Below are positions 10,876-20,165 of a DNA stretch of 64,000 nt, piece after piece. Below the pieces are notes generated by a model that worked only from the letters and a program-made list of their open reading frames with translations, made no database searches and was not told where the DNA came from. Source of the stretch: Mycobacterium sp. GA-0227b (lineage in GTDB: Bacteria; Actinomycetota; Actinomycetes; Mycobacteriales; Mycobacteriaceae); assembly GCF_001499855.1 (NCBI RefSeq), contig NZ_LQIK01000032.1, forward strand, positions 186,001 to 250,000. The letters are read 5' to 3'. Position 1 is the first letter of the stretch; each line of letters opens with the position of its first letter. Made by a program: the position numbers and the translations under genes.

Positions 10876-11149
10876 GTTTGTGTTTGCCCAGGAGTGTGTC
10901 GTAGATTTTTCCCACCTCGTGTGGATGGCCTACGGGACCGTTAGGTAAACGTGGGCAGGCGACTGGCCGTCGGTCGCTCGTCCAGCGCGGGTAACCGGCT
11001 TCGACGGAAGCGGCGAGAGGCCTGTTCATTGCCTGCGATCCTGGGCTCCGGACAGGCGGTCCATGCGGCCTGCGGTGTCGTTTCGACCAATCTTGATGCA
11101 GGACTTGCAATTCGCTGCACCAAGTGATCGGTTCTGCCATGCTTCACCA

Positions 11150-11962
11150 ATGGAAGTGAAAGATCGCGTTCGCCACGCTATTCAATCAGTTGATGAGGTG
11201 GGTCTGAGCCGCCTACACCGCTCTATGTACCGCTACTTCACCCGAAGGCTTCGTCCTAACGACTCGGCCTTCCTCAATGTGGGCTATGAGGAGGATCCTC
11301 CGATGGCTTTGCCGTTGGAAGCTTCCGATGAGCCGGATCGATATTACATCCAGCTGTACCACGCCACGGCTGCCCAGGCGGATATAAGCGGGAAAGACGT
11401 GCTGGAGGTTGGTTGCGGCCACGGCGGGGGAGCCTCTTATTTGGCGCGTACTATGCATCCGGCTTCCTACACGGGGTTGGACTTGAATTCAGAGGGTATC
11501 GCTTATTGTCAAAAGCGGCACAAGGTGGACAATTTGAATTTCATGGAAGGCGATGCCCAAAGCCTTCCTTTTGCCGACGAATCCTTCGACGCGGTAGTCA
11601 ATGTGGAGTCCTCGGTCCACTATCCTCAGTTCTCCCGTTTCCTCGACGAGGTGGCGCGCGTACTGCGCCCCGGAGGGCACCTTCTCTACACCGATTTCAG
11701 ATCCCCCGGATCGGTCGCCGCTTGGGAAGCCGCGCTTGAGAACGCTCCTATGAAGATGCTCTCGAACAGGCTTATCAATGCTGAGGTTGTTCGCGCGATG
11801 GACCTGAATACACAAAAGAGACTCGATCGCATATATAGCCTCATGCCCGCTGTGTTGCGTCCCTTTTCTCGCACCTCGTCCCGTTGGGCCGACGCGCGCG
11901 GAGTCGATGCGATGCGCAACGGCCGAGTGCCATATCGAATGTGCTGTTTCGTCAAGGAATGA
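11150..11962 (+). CDS. SAM-dependent methyltransferase, GPL/phthiotriol type
   Basis: Class I SAM methyltransferase of about 270 residues. The glycine-rich motif I is VLEVGCGHGGG, the acidic strand-2 residue sits in YTGLDLN, and the later motif FDAVVNVESS and LRPGG loop are typical of the mycobacterial family that includes phthiotriol methyltransferase and GPL fatty-acid or rhamnose methyltransferases. It is clearly a paralogue of the protein at 23172-24008 (shared NxGYEEDPPM, QLYHATAxQA and VLEVGCGHGGGASYL). I chose the ATG at 11150 because it matches the short N-terminus of that paralogue; an in-frame ATG at 11063 would add 29 residues with no family resemblance. It lies 274 bases downstream of the NRPS stop on the same strand. 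The substrate (acyl chain hydroxyl or sugar hydroxyl) cannot be told from sequence. Confidence 0.85.
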   Translation: MEVKDRVRHAIQSVDEVGLSRLHRSMYRYFTRRLRPNDSAFLNVGYEEDPPMALPLEASDEPDRYYIQLYHATAAQADISGKDVLEVGCGHGGGASYLARTMHPASYTGLDLNSEGIAYCQKRHKVDNLNFMEGDAQSLPFADESFDAVVNVESSVHYPQFSRFLDEVARVLRPGGHLLYTDFRSPGSVAAWEAALENAPMKMLSNRLINAEVVRAMDLNTQKRLDRIYSLMPAVLRPFSRTSSRWADARGVDAMRNGRVPYRMCCFVKE

Positions 11963-12162
11963 AGCGGACGTCCGGTATGCGAGAGCCGTATGCCGCTTGA
12001 ATCGCCCTGCCGGTCTGATGACACCTTCGCCCAGTATCGCCAGACGTCCGGAGTCGGTGCGAACCCAGGCGGGCGCAAGCAGCGCGGCTAACACGGGATC
12101 ATTTGCACCCGCTTCCGCGAAAAGAGCAGTGCGGTACTGCAATTCGGCAGCCGACCGCCGAT

Positions 12163-12984
12163 TCAGAGGCCGCCCATGCCTCTGGCCACCATCGATACCC
12201 CGACCACCGCGAGAAACGCCACCAGGATTGCGCGTTTGTGGGCGACCGTCCAGTCGTGTAACCGGCGCAGTGCCGCTTCGGTTTTCGCCGGGGTAGCCAG
12301 ATGGCTCACCAGGATGATCTCCTCAACTGCAAGCATCCCGAAAATGTAGGCGACGGCAGCGATGAGCTGCACCTCAAGCGATGCCCCCGACGTCGCGATC
12401 AAAGCGACGACCAAGAAAAGTCCATCGAGTGGGGGGAGGAAGATAACGCCGATCACAAACGCGGGCCAGGGAGAACCGTTCTGCCACGCTTTACGAACGC
12501 GGCCGAGCAGCCGCGCAACCGCAGACCCACCTTCGGATGCCGTCCCCGGAGCCGACCCCACAAGCTGCAAGAGCGCCGGCGGGATGTTCGAGTCCTGCTC
12601 TCGAATCGCCGTTTTGGCGCTGCCGGCCCGGGGGGGTATGGCGTGCCGACCGTTCGGCACGCCCGCTCGCTGACGGGCTGCCGAGCGCAGAACGACTAGC
12701 GCGGCAACCAAGATCAGCACCACGCCGACGCCGATGGCGATCCGCTGGGCGGTCGGGTTGGCGACCGGATCAGCGAATCGCTTCATAAAGGCGGCGGACG
12801 TCGGCACCGCCTGGAGTACCAGCAACGGGATCAGCACGGTCGCGAGACCGATGATCACGCAGCCGAACCAATATGCGAAAAGGCTCGAAATTGGACGCGG
12901 ACGCAAGAGTACGAAAAGTACGATGCCCAGCCGCACGGGATTGACCGTCGTCAGCAAAGCAAGCACCAGCAAAGGCCCCCACAT
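12163..12984 (-). CDS. GAP/SAP-family integral membrane protein (GPL-addressing-type)
   Basis: About 274 residues with five to six hydrophobic segments. It opens with MWGPLLVLALLTTVNPVRLG, the same N-terminal pattern as two other proteins in the window (16272-17063 and 53053-53823): MW, a hydrophobic stretch, NPVRLG, then RPRP and a second helix. A long charged/Pro-rich loop in the middle and a second helix group after KAWQNGSPWPAFVIG are shared as well. Family knowledge: Gap of M. smegmatis is needed to deliver GPL to the cell surface, and Sap has a similar role for sulfolipid-1 in M. tuberculosis. The start is set at the MWGP methionine shared by the three paralogues; ATG codons at 12996 and 13077 are alternatives. 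It runs convergent to the methyltransferase at 11150 and codirectional with the acyltransferase at 13136-14527, suggesting a two-gene unit. Assignment to a specific lipid is inference. Confidence 0.85.
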   Translation of the reverse strand: MWGPLLVLALLTTVNPVRLGIVLFVLLRPRPISSLFAYWFGCVIIGLATVLIPLLVLQAVPTSAAFMKRFADPVANPTAQRIAIGVGVVLILVAALVVLRSAARQRAGVPNGRHAIPPRAGSAKTAIREQDSNIPPALLQLVGSAPGTASEGGSAVARLLGRVRKAWQNGSPWPAFVIGVIFLPPLDGLFLVVALIATSGASLEVQLIAAVAYIFGMLAVEEIILVSHLATPAKTEAALRRLHDWTVAHKRAILVAFLAVVGVSMVARGMGGL

Positions 12985-13135
12985 GGGTGCGGACATTACC
13001 TTGACGATGCCTGGCTGGCTGACTGATTCCCGCTTCTGGGTCTCGGCAGGCAGCGACTCGAACCCCGTCGAAGCCACGACGCCCGAGCCGACGGCGGTGG
13101 TGGCGGGGCGCTTTGCCGCCGCACGGAACGTTCGG

Positions 13136-14527
13136 TCAGTCGATCTCGCCAGTCAGGTCGAATTCCATCAGCGTGCGCGCAGCCAGCTCACGCAGAGCGG
13201 GCTTTGTGTTCTCGGCACCCGGTTGGTAGGCGTTGACGCTGATGACAACGCTCTCGGGGAGGCGCAGAGACTGCACTGTCATTTCGCCGCCCATTTTCTC
13301 AAGCCACTCTCGTGTTTCGCCTTGGTTGGTCACTCGCGCGGTGGCGTATTCGGCGGGAGTGCCGTCGAGGCGATTCACCACCGAGCCGAGGTCGCCGAAA
13401 TTTGAACAGAACACCGGAAGGTCGGGATCGACCATCGAGTCTGCCATCCGTTTCAACGTGCGCTTCGGTACGAATGGGGCCAGCCAGAGGACCTGCATTG
13501 ACTCGTCTGGCTTTTCCCGCAGAGCCGTGAGCGCCTGCTTGACGGCGTCGCGGGCGCCACGCAGATCCGTCGTGACTCGTGTCGGATCGATGCTGACGCG
13601 CGCAAACAACATCGCGTTCGCACGCGTATCACTCTCGGTGCGGTCGCTTATCGGAAGTTGCAAGGTGACCGCACCGTCGCCGGCACGTCGGCGCCCCATG
13701 CGCTCCCCGAGTTTCGCAGCCAACCCGACGGTCAGCGTGTTGCTCGTTCCGCCCAGAGCCTTTGCCCGGGCATCCCACTCACCCGGGTCGATTGTGATCG
13801 TGATACCGGGCACGAGGACGTGGTCGTCGCCCTCGACTCCACGGGAAGCGACCGGTCGCGACGCTGATTGCGCAGAATTAGGCCAGCCCTGGCGGGCCAT
13901 TTTTGCCGCCACAACAAGCGCCCGGCCGACCTCGCGTGCGTCGCGCGCTGTCTGTCGGGCGTCCTGCAGAACAGCGCGCCGTCGAGTGCGTGACGCCGGC
14001 GGTGGGTAACCAAGATCGCGCGTGTTGCCGAGGATGGCGTCGATGAGCGCGACGACACCCCCGATGCCGTCGATCAGATAGTGGGACATCACGAGGCTGA
14101 CGGCGGTTGAGCCGTCCGTGAGTTCAACGGCACCGAGATGCCAGCCCGGCCCCCATTCCGGATCGATTGGCAGTTGTGCGCGTTCATCAGCCCAGTCGCT
14201 GAGTTCAGCGCGTGGACGTGCGCGCTGGTCGATATCGATGTCCGACGGCGCTCCATCTGAGGCCCACCGATGCCGGCCGAATGGCAGTGGCGAACGCTCG
14301 ATGCGCCGTCCCAACAAACCGCAACCGAGATTGTGGTGAAAACGTCTCACGCCATCGAAGTCGATGGCGTGTTCATAAACCCACACGACCTGAAGGACTA
14401 AGTTCCGGCCGATGGCCTTGTGCTGGGCATACAAGCTCTGGTCCATGGGCGCGAGCCGAATGTCCGGGTGTGCATCGCCATTGGGTGCGAGGCCATCAGA
14501 GACGCGAGTGCGAGGTATCCGGCGCAC
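13136..14527 (-). CDS. Condensation/WS-DGAT-like acyltransferase
   Basis: A 463-residue protein resembling the chloramphenicol-acetyltransferase/condensation superfamily that includes wax ester synthases and Pap acyltransferases. It shows the HxxxD active-site signature in the form SHYLIDG (about residue 165) and a later DLRGARDAVKQAL region. It is a close paralogue of the protein at 49021-50379: both share FHHxLGxGLxGRRIERSPLPF, SDWADERxQLPxDPE and GPGWHLG. In mycobacterial envelope loci such enzymes esterify sugars or hydroxylated lipids; here the likely job is O-acylation of the lipopeptide or its glycan, which is inference. Its start is uncertain: a GTG near 14503 or the ATG at 14446 fit the paralogue about as well as 14527. 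It sits upstream of the GAP-like gene on the same strand with a gap of about 150 bases. Confidence 0.75.
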   Translation of the reverse strand: MRRIPRTRVSDGLAPNGDAHPDIRLAPMDQSLYAQHKAIGRNLVLQVVWVYEHAIDFDGVRRFHHNLGCGLLGRRIERSPLPFGRHRWASDGAPSDIDIDQRARPRAELSDWADERAQLPIDPEWGPGWHLGAVELTDGSTAVSLVMSHYLIDGIGGVVALIDAILGNTRDLGYPPPASRTRRRAVLQDARQTARDAREVGRALVVAAKMARQGWPNSAQSASRPVASRGVEGDDHVLVPGITITIDPGEWDARAKALGGTSNTLTVGLAAKLGERMGRRRAGDGAVTLQLPISDRTESDTRANAMLFARVSIDPTRVTTDLRGARDAVKQALTALREKPDESMQVLWLAPFVPKRTLKRMADSMVDPDLPVFCSNFGDLGSVVNRLDGTPAEYATARVTNQGETREWLEKMGGEMTVQSLRLPESVVISVNAYQPGAENTKPALRELAARTLMEFDLTGEID

Positions 14528-14786
14528 CGATCAACCTTCGGCGACACATGGCTTGCTCGCGACGGCTTGCGAGCCATCGAACCGGTTCACCTGACGAGAG
14601 TAGCTGATCCCAGGCCCGTCACTTGCTACCCCCTTTGGGATGGAGAAACACGTGACGGGTCAACCGCCGAACGAGGTGGAGCGTGCGTATACCGAACATC
14701 CCGAGTGTTGGGGGCGACCTCTGATAGTGGACACCTGACTGATGGCACTGCCGGTCTCGCCGGAAGGATGTCCGTATGTCCGGTCT

Positions 14787-16052
14787 CTAGCACGTTTTAG
14801 CTTGAGCATGGCGTTCTACGAGATCTGCGGCGGCCGAAGCGCTTTCGGCGGGTGTGGTCATTCGGGATGCGATCTCACGGGCCCGGACGACGTACTGTTC
14901 TGAGAGGATGATGCGCAGGTCGTCGACAAGAACTTTTTGGTTCGTGGTGGAGAGACGCCGAGCGGTACCCACTTTCAACCGTTTGACTCTGACTCCCCAC
15001 AGCGACTGATCAAGATCGGTCGAGAGGATTAACGTGGGCACTCCGGCGCGCAGGCCTGCAGCCGTCGTGCCGGCGCCACCATGGTGTACGACCGCGCGAC
15101 AGGTCGGAAAGACGGCGGCGTAATTAACTGTCTCCACCACCTTGACGTGCTCGAAATGGACGGCGTCGCTGAAGTCCGTTCCGCCGGAGCTGATCAGCGC
15201 CCGCTCACCCAGTTGCGCGCAGGCCCCACCGATCATGGCGAGCGTCTCCGCAGCAGATTCGACCGAGATGCTGCCAAAGCCGAAGAAGATCGGCGGAGTT
15301 CCTGCCGCAATCCACGACGCGACCTCATCGTCGGCATCGGTCGGCGACTCTACAGTCAGCGCGCCTACGAAGGGGCGCTGACCACTGAGGTTTGCCCACT
15401 CGGCTGGTAGGTCCGGGAAGCAAGCCTCGTCGTAGGCTTGGATTTCGAGTGCTCCACGCTGTGTGATCCGCGGTGCCGAGGGACCCGTCACCTTTGGTAG
15501 GCCGAGTCGTCGGCGCTGCTCGTTCTCGACCTTCTTCGTCCCGAGCCAATTCAGCCGCCAGAATAGCCTCATCGCGGCGCGTCCCAGCGGCGCCGGTAGG
15601 AACGGTAGGAGTTGGCCGTTCGCCCGCAATGGAAAATAATGTAGCGTCGCCAACGGAATACGGTGAAACTCAGCGACATTGGCGGCGGCGTCCTCGAAAT
15701 TCAGGCCAGTGAAAATCAAGTCGGCCCCGTCGGCCAATGACATCAAAGTCGTGCTCATCTCTTCCCAGCACTCAATGATGGGTTTCCCAACCCGCCGCCG
15801 CGACCTGATCAACGCTCGGACCTTCCAGGGCCGGCGGAACAACGACGACCAGAAGTCGCGATGCGCGTCTAGGATGGCCTGCAAGTCGGGCCCGCAGCCG
15901 ACTGCCGCAAGCCCCGTCGACTCGGTGAAGCGAATTAGCTCCGGCGGGACCACCATGCGCACGTCGTGCCCGCGGCGCTGCAACTCCCGGCCGACGGCAA
16001 CGCAAGGCTCGACATCGCCACGACTCCCGTAGCTGCCCAGCACGAACTTCAC
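14787..16052 (-). CDS. GPL-type glycosyltransferase (GT1/UGT-like)
   Basis: A 421-residue GT-B glycosyltransferase. The N-terminus KFVLGSYGSRGDVEPCVAVG is the signature of the mycobacterial GPL glycosyltransferase family (Gtf1, Gtf2, RtfA). The C-terminal donor-binding motif is VVHHGGAGTTAAGL, followed by GVPTLIL. Family knowledge: these enzymes move dTDP-rhamnose or dTDP-6-deoxytalose onto the peptide core or onto an existing sugar. Four intact members and one broken member lie in this window, so the four should add different residues of the glycan; which one adds which cannot be read from sequence. It is transcribed divergently from the GAP-like gene at 16272, with a 219-base shared upstream region. 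Length and motifs are complete. Confidence 0.9.
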   Translation of the reverse strand: MKFVLGSYGSRGDVEPCVAVGRELQRRGHDVRMVVPPELIRFTESTGLAAVGCGPDLQAILDAHRDFWSSLFRRPWKVRALIRSRRRVGKPIIECWEEMSTTLMSLADGADLIFTGLNFEDAAANVAEFHRIPLATLHYFPLRANGQLLPFLPAPLGRAAMRLFWRLNWLGTKKVENEQRRRLGLPKVTGPSAPRITQRGALEIQAYDEACFPDLPAEWANLSGQRPFVGALTVESPTDADDEVASWIAAGTPPIFFGFGSISVESAAETLAMIGGACAQLGERALISSGGTDFSDAVHFEHVKVVETVNYAAVFPTCRAVVHHGGAGTTAAGLRAGVPTLILSTDLDQSLWGVRVKRLKVGTARRLSTTNQKVLVDDLRIILSEQYVVRAREIASRMTTPAESASAAADLVERHAQAKTC

Positions 16053-16271
16053 CGCAGAGATCCTAGCTTCTCAATTTCTGCGCGCGTTCGGCCCGATCAG
16101 CAGGGGAGGCCTTCGTCTCCGGTACAACCGCCCGGGACCGTAGCCCGACCCCGGCGCAATCCTCACACCGCTCCTGAAGTACCTCACCCCGCGCTGAAAT
16201 ACTTTGCTACCCGAATCAAGATCTGGGGTCTTCAAAAGAGCTGGCCGAGCCGTCCATGTAATGTTCCGGCC

Positions 16272-17063
16272 ATGTGGGGCCCGGTGCTGGTCATGACGCT
16301 TGGGGCGGCGCTCAATCCGGTGCGGCTTGGGCTCATCCTCCTCGTGATCTCCCGGCCGCGGCCTGTGCAAAACCTTTTCGCATTCTGGGTTGGTTGCCTG
16401 ACGGGGTGCGTTTGGGCGGCGGCGTTGGCGATAGCGCTGCTGCACGCCACACCAGTTAAATCCTTTGCGGACGATCTAGCCACGAGCTCCATCGTCCCGC
16501 ATATTCAAGTCGGTATCGGTGTGCTCGCGCTATTCATTGCCGCGCTGCTTGCAGCACGCTCATTGACGCGGAGACGCCGGCAAGCGCGCCTACCGGCGGC
16601 GAGCAGCAACACGTCGACCGCGGCGGCGGGGTCGAATACAACCCTCCCAATCTCGCGGCTGTTGAGCCGTGTGCAGACTGCGCCTATAGACCGCGAATCG
16701 GTAATCCGACGGCTACTGCGCCGCGCTCACAATGCGTGGGAAAACGGATCCTTGTGGATTGCATTTGTCGTCGGCTTCTTTTTTGGGGGGCCAGAACCCG
16801 ATGTGCTTGTATTCCTGATTGCCATCATCGTGGCATCGGGAGCTGCGATCGGCACAAAGGTGAGCGCCGCTATCGTGTTCGTCATCGGGCTGCTCGCGGT
16901 CGCCGAGATCACCCTAGTCTGCTATTTGCTGGCGCCAGCGAAAACTCAAACGATGGTGCAACGGCTCCACGACTGGTCGCTGGCTCACCGTCGAAAGATT
17001 CTGATAGCTCTGTTTACAGCAGGTGGGATCACTCTGGTGGGCACCGGCATGGGGAGCATCTGA
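16272..17063 (+). CDS. GAP/SAP-family integral membrane protein
   Basis: 263 residues starting MWGPVLVMTLGAALNPVRLG, the second GAP/SAP-type protein here. Hydrophobic segments flank a polar central loop (about residues 95-145) and a second hydrophobic half begins at ENGSLWIAFVVGFFFGG. The start at 16272 is chosen by alignment with the other two members; the open frame extends to 15966 but that part is Arg/Pro-rich, overlaps the divergent glycosyltransferase start and is not conserved. Family knowledge points to export or surface delivery of GPL-like lipids, at the inner membrane. Having a separate copy beside each cluster of glycosyltransferases suggests either redundancy or different lipid cargos. 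Confidence 0.85.
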   Translation: MWGPVLVMTLGAALNPVRLGLILLVISRPRPVQNLFAFWVGCLTGCVWAAALAIALLHATPVKSFADDLATSSIVPHIQVGIGVLALFIAALLAARSLTRRRRQARLPAASSNTSTAAAGSNTTLPISRLLSRVQTAPIDRESVIRRLLRRAHNAWENGSLWIAFVVGFFFGGPEPDVLVFLIAIIVASGAAIGTKVSAAIVFVIGLLAVAEITLVCYLLAPAKTQTMVQRLHDWSLAHRRKILIALFTAGGITLVGTGMGSI

Positions 17064-17533
17064 GCTGGTGGGTACGCCATGCCTACGGAGTGCGTGGCTT
17101 TGCTGCCAGCGCGTGGTGACAAGGTCGTTTCGTGACTTGGTCGCTGTCCGGCTCGTCAAGCCGACGAGCAATGTCGACGCGTTGCGGATGATCTCGGAAA
17201 CCGGCGTGAAATCACCGACCTGTGGACGCTAAAGCAGCTGGCTGTGTTCACCGATGCGCAATCCACCGGGCCCGAGAAGCCACACGATAACAGGCCCGGC
17301 ATGTGAAGGCTTGCAACAACGTCGATTCCGGCGTCATCACGCGGCCATGATATGAACGCGCTGCCACACCGCCCCAGGGGAACGAAACAAGGCTCGATGC
17401 GGATCACGAGACGTTGTGCGTTCGTGCATGTGTTCTCACGTGACGCGGCTCCTACGCCAAACCATCATGGCGGTAAGCCCTGGCAGGTACATGCGCAGCA
17501 CGTGCCGGCACCATCGGCTGCTATATTGCTGCG
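17064..17533. other. Intergenic stretch without a convincing gene
   Basis: 470 bases between a GAP-like gene and a CmcI-type methyltransferase. Short open frames exist, including one frame reading about 55 codons around 17133-17305, but none has a family signature or a good ribosome site. It must contain the promoter for the methyltransferase at 17534. The stretch may be worn-down former coding sequence, in keeping with the IS remnant 1 kb downstream, but I cannot identify it. Confidence 0.4.
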
Positions 17534-18382
17534 ATGCGATGGCGGCGACAAAAACATGCTCAACGGAATCCAAAGCGCACACACCTGGAACTGAGCCGAG
17601 AAGAGGCGGCGGACGGAGCCAGCTATGTGGACAGGAACCCGGCACTACGAGTTGCCGCGGCCGCATTTGAGTCCTGGCCGACGCCAGCGGGTTTATTGAA
17701 AACAACGAAGAGTCTTATAGGGTCTCATTACTTTTATCAGCCGGCAGGCTCAGAGTGCGAAGAATATCACAAGTGGTACTACAACACTTTGGTCTGGAAG
17801 CAGACCACTTGGATGGGAATCCCGTGTTGGAAGTCCGTCAGCGATATGTGGAATTACCAGGAGATTCTGTTTGAGCTCAAGCCCTCCTTGGTAATCGAGT
17901 TCGGTACGCGTTACGGCGGCTCGGCCTTATTCTTCGCGAGCATCATGAGGCGGATCGGCCAACCATTCAAGGTACTTTCCGTGGACATCTACCATGGATC
18001 GCTTGAGCCAGCAGTGCGGTCCGATTCCGATATTTTGTTCGTAGAATCGCGGTCCACGGTGCCGGCTATTGCTGAGCATATCCAACGCCTCAAAAGCGAG
18101 TTTCCGGGCAAGATCTTCGCCATTCTGGATAGCGACCACGCAATGAATCACGTTTTGGACGAGATGAAACTATTGCGGCCTTTGCTCTCCGCTGGCGATT
18201 ACCTCATCGTGGAAGACTCCATGATCAATGGGCACCCAGTCCTTCCTGGATGTGGACCGGGCCCGTATGAAGCCATCGAGGCATATGAGGATGAGTTCCC
18301 ACATGATTACGAGCATGACGTTGAGCGGGAGAACAAATTCGGCTGGACATTTGCGCCCAACGGTTACCTGATCCGCAGCTGA
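17534..18382 (+). CDS. CmcI/rhamnosyl O-methyltransferase family protein
   Basis: 282 residues of the cephalosporin hydroxylase/rhamnosyl O-methyltransferase (CmcI, RMNT) family. Visible motifs: SLVIEFGTRYGGSALFF (SAM-binding loop), LSVDIYHG, IFAILDSDHAMNHVLDE (metal-binding Asp and His), and YLIVEDSMING followed by GCGPGPYEAIEAY, all in the usual order. Family members in GPL and phenolic glycolipid loci O-methylate rhamnose at position 2, 3 or 4. The first 40 residues are basic and poorly conserved, so translation may start a little later. Base composition is visibly lower in GC than the flanking genes, and the gene is followed directly by an IS21 remnant, which suggests horizontal acquisition. 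A second family member is at 57874-58644, but the two are not close copies. Confidence 0.85.
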   Translation: MRWRRQKHAQRNPKRTHLELSREEAADGASYVDRNPALRVAAAAFESWPTPAGLLKTTKSLIGSHYFYQPAGSECEEYHKWYYNTLVWKQTTWMGIPCWKSVSDMWNYQEILFELKPSLVIEFGTRYGGSALFFASIMRRIGQPFKVLSVDIYHGSLEPAVRSDSDILFVESRSTVPAIAEHIQRLKSEFPGKIFAILDSDHAMNHVLDEMKLLRPLLSAGDYLIVEDSMINGHPVLPGCGPGPYEAIEAYEDEFPHDYEHDVERENKFGWTFAPNGYLIRS

Positions 18383-18419
18383 CCTCGATTTCTACCGGCC
18401 TGCTACGCAGAGCGGAGCC

Positions 18420-18810
18420 GATGCGGGCTGGTTTGCCGATCAGCCAACATGCTGCTCGCCGACCAAGCCGATGGCCACGCCGACCGCACATTCAGTCGAC
18501 GCGTGCGTGAATACATCCGGCCGCTGGTATTGACCATCGATGACTTTGCAACGCGTGAACACACCACCGCCCAGCCCGATGATCTCTACTATGGGCCTCC
18601 TGTCGGACGCGCCGGCAAACCCGTGATCTTGACCAGTAACCGCGCTCCCAAAGACCGATACCCGGATCACCCGAACCCGGTCGTGCCGAATCACTGCTTC
18701 ACCGGTTCGTCAACACCAGCACCCAAATCCTCACGGACAGGCCCCAACTGCCGACCCGAAAACGACGCAGCCGCAACCACTATCGAGACACCACCTGCGC
18801 GGGCCGGTAA
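18420..18810 (+). pseudogene. Remnant of an IS21-family istB helper ATPase
   Basis: The + strand encodes ADQADGHADRTF, VREYIRPLVLTIDDFA, REHTTAQPDDLY, ILTSNRAPKD and NPVV, in the order found in the C-terminal half of IstB (Walker B and sensor regions). The Walker A half is absent. At about 18700 the homology jumps to another frame, where RFVNTSTQILTDRP followed by basic residues continues the IstB C-terminus up to a TAA at 18808. So this is a 5'-truncated and frameshifted remnant, not an active element. The bases after it (18820-18880) include a GGGGAATTACGTGAC-like stretch of the kind seen at IS21 ends. No istA is present in the window. Confidence 0.75.
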
Positions 18811-18896
18811 CACCAACACCGAGGCTTGAACGCCTGAGGAATAACGTGGCGCAACCCCTGGGGAATTACGTGACGGACGACACCTGCGTTGGTCGA

Positions 18897-20165
18897 TCAG
18901 CCGACACGGCCCACGCGGGCGTGGTTTTCCAGGAGGTCAGTGGCGGCCGCGGCGCTCTCGGCGGGCTTGGTCATTCGGGTCGCGATCTCACGCGCCCTGG
19001 CGACATATTGCGGCGCCAGGATTCGGCGAAGGTCTGCGACCAGTGATTTTTGGGTGGTGGCCGAGAATCGTCGGGCAGTGCCCACCTTCAGCCGATTGAC
19101 GGCAGCTGCCCTGGCCGACTGATCGGGCAACGTCCACAGGATCAGCGTGGGGACTCCGGCGCATAGGCCAATGGCCGTGGTGGCCGCGCCACCGTGGTGG
19201 ACTACCGCGCGGCAGGCCGGAAAGATGTCCGCGAAATTCACTGCGTCCACCACCTTGAGGTCATTGGAATCGTCAACGGGGCTGAAGTCACTCCAGGCTG
19301 AGCAAATCAACGCCCGCTCCCCAAGCTCCGCGCAGGCCGCACTGATCATTCCGAGCGTCTCGGCAGCAGATTCGACCGGGATGCTCCCAAAGCCAAAGTA
19401 GATCGGCGGCTTTCCCGCGGCAATCCACGAGGCGACCTCCTCATCGGCATCCGTCGGCATCTCCATCGTCAGCGCACCAACGAAAGGACGCTGCCCATCC
19501 CATTTCGCCCATTCGGCCGCCAGGCCGGGAAAGCAGACCTCGTCGTAGCCCTGAATTTCTAGCGATCCACGTTCGGTGATCCGTTTCGATGACGCGCCTG
19601 TTGCCTTGGATAGGCCCAAGCGGTGGCGCTGCGTGTCCTCGAATCTCTTGTTCAGGCGCCATGAAAGCCATCCCTCCGCCGTCATCGCGGAGCGGACCAG
19701 CGGCGACGGCAAGAACGGCACCAGCTGTCCATTGGCCCGGAGTGGGAAGGTGTGCAGGGTTGCCAGCGGGATGTCGTAATACTCCGCGACATTGGCTGCG
19801 GGCCCCTCGCCGATCACGCCGGTGAACAGCAGGTCGGCCCCGTCCGCCAGGGACATCAGGGTTGAGTTGGTCTCCTCCCAAATCTGACCGAGCATGCCCC
19901 AGTCTTCGCGCCCTAACCTGATCAGATCTTGGACCCTCCAGAACTTGCGCAGCAAACGCGTCAAGAAGTCGCGGTGCAAGTCCTGCCACTGCCGCGGATC
20001 CGGGCCGTACGGGACCGCCGCAAGCCCAGCGGACTCGGCGAAGTCAACCAGATCAGGCGAGACGGCCATCCGCACTTCATGTCCCCTGCGCAGCAGCTCA
20101 CGGCCGACAACGACGCACGGCTCGACGTCGCCACGAGTTCCATAACTTGCGAGCACAAATTTCAT
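18897..20165 (-). CDS. GPL-type glycosyltransferase (GT1/UGT-like)
   Basis: 422 residues, paralogous along its full length to the glycosyltransferases at 14787, 24089 and 25401. N-terminal KFVLASYGTRGDVEPCVVVG, mid-protein ERGSLEIQGYDEVCFPG, GFGSIPVESAAETL, and donor-site VVHHGGAATTAIGL with GVPTLIL. One difference is GGAATT where two paralogues have GGAGTT, a small change in the donor loop. It follows the IS21 remnant tail-on (the remnant ends 87 bases from its stop). Predicted cytosolic or membrane-associated enzyme adding a deoxysugar to the lipopeptide. Donor and acceptor are unknown. Confidence 0.9.
   Translation of the reverse strand: MKFVLASYGTRGDVEPCVVVGRELLRRGHEVRMAVSPDLVDFAESAGLAAVPYGPDPRQWQDLHRDFLTRLLRKFWRVQDLIRLGREDWGMLGQIWEETNSTLMSLADGADLLFTGVIGEGPAANVAEYYDIPLATLHTFPLRANGQLVPFLPSPLVRSAMTAEGWLSWRLNKRFEDTQRHRLGLSKATGASSKRITERGSLEIQGYDEVCFPGLAAEWAKWDGQRPFVGALTMEMPTDADEEVASWIAAGKPPIYFGFGSIPVESAAETLGMISAACAELGERALICSAWSDFSPVDDSNDLKVVDAVNFADIFPACRAVVHHGGAATTAIGLCAGVPTLILWTLPDQSARAAAVNRLKVGTARRFSATTQKSLVADLRRILAPQYVARAREIATRMTKPAESAAAATDLLENHARVGRVG

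Noticed and set aside
12301..12699. 132-codon + strand frame opposite the GAP-like gene
   Set aside because: Antisense to a membrane protein with clear paralogues in the window; the translation is Arg/Pro-rich without motifs.
14660..14786. Possible insertion-sequence end (TAGTGGACACCTGAC-like segment near 14726)
   Set aside because: It recalls the upstream part of some IS3-type elements, but no transposase fragment or inverted repeat partner could be found nearby.
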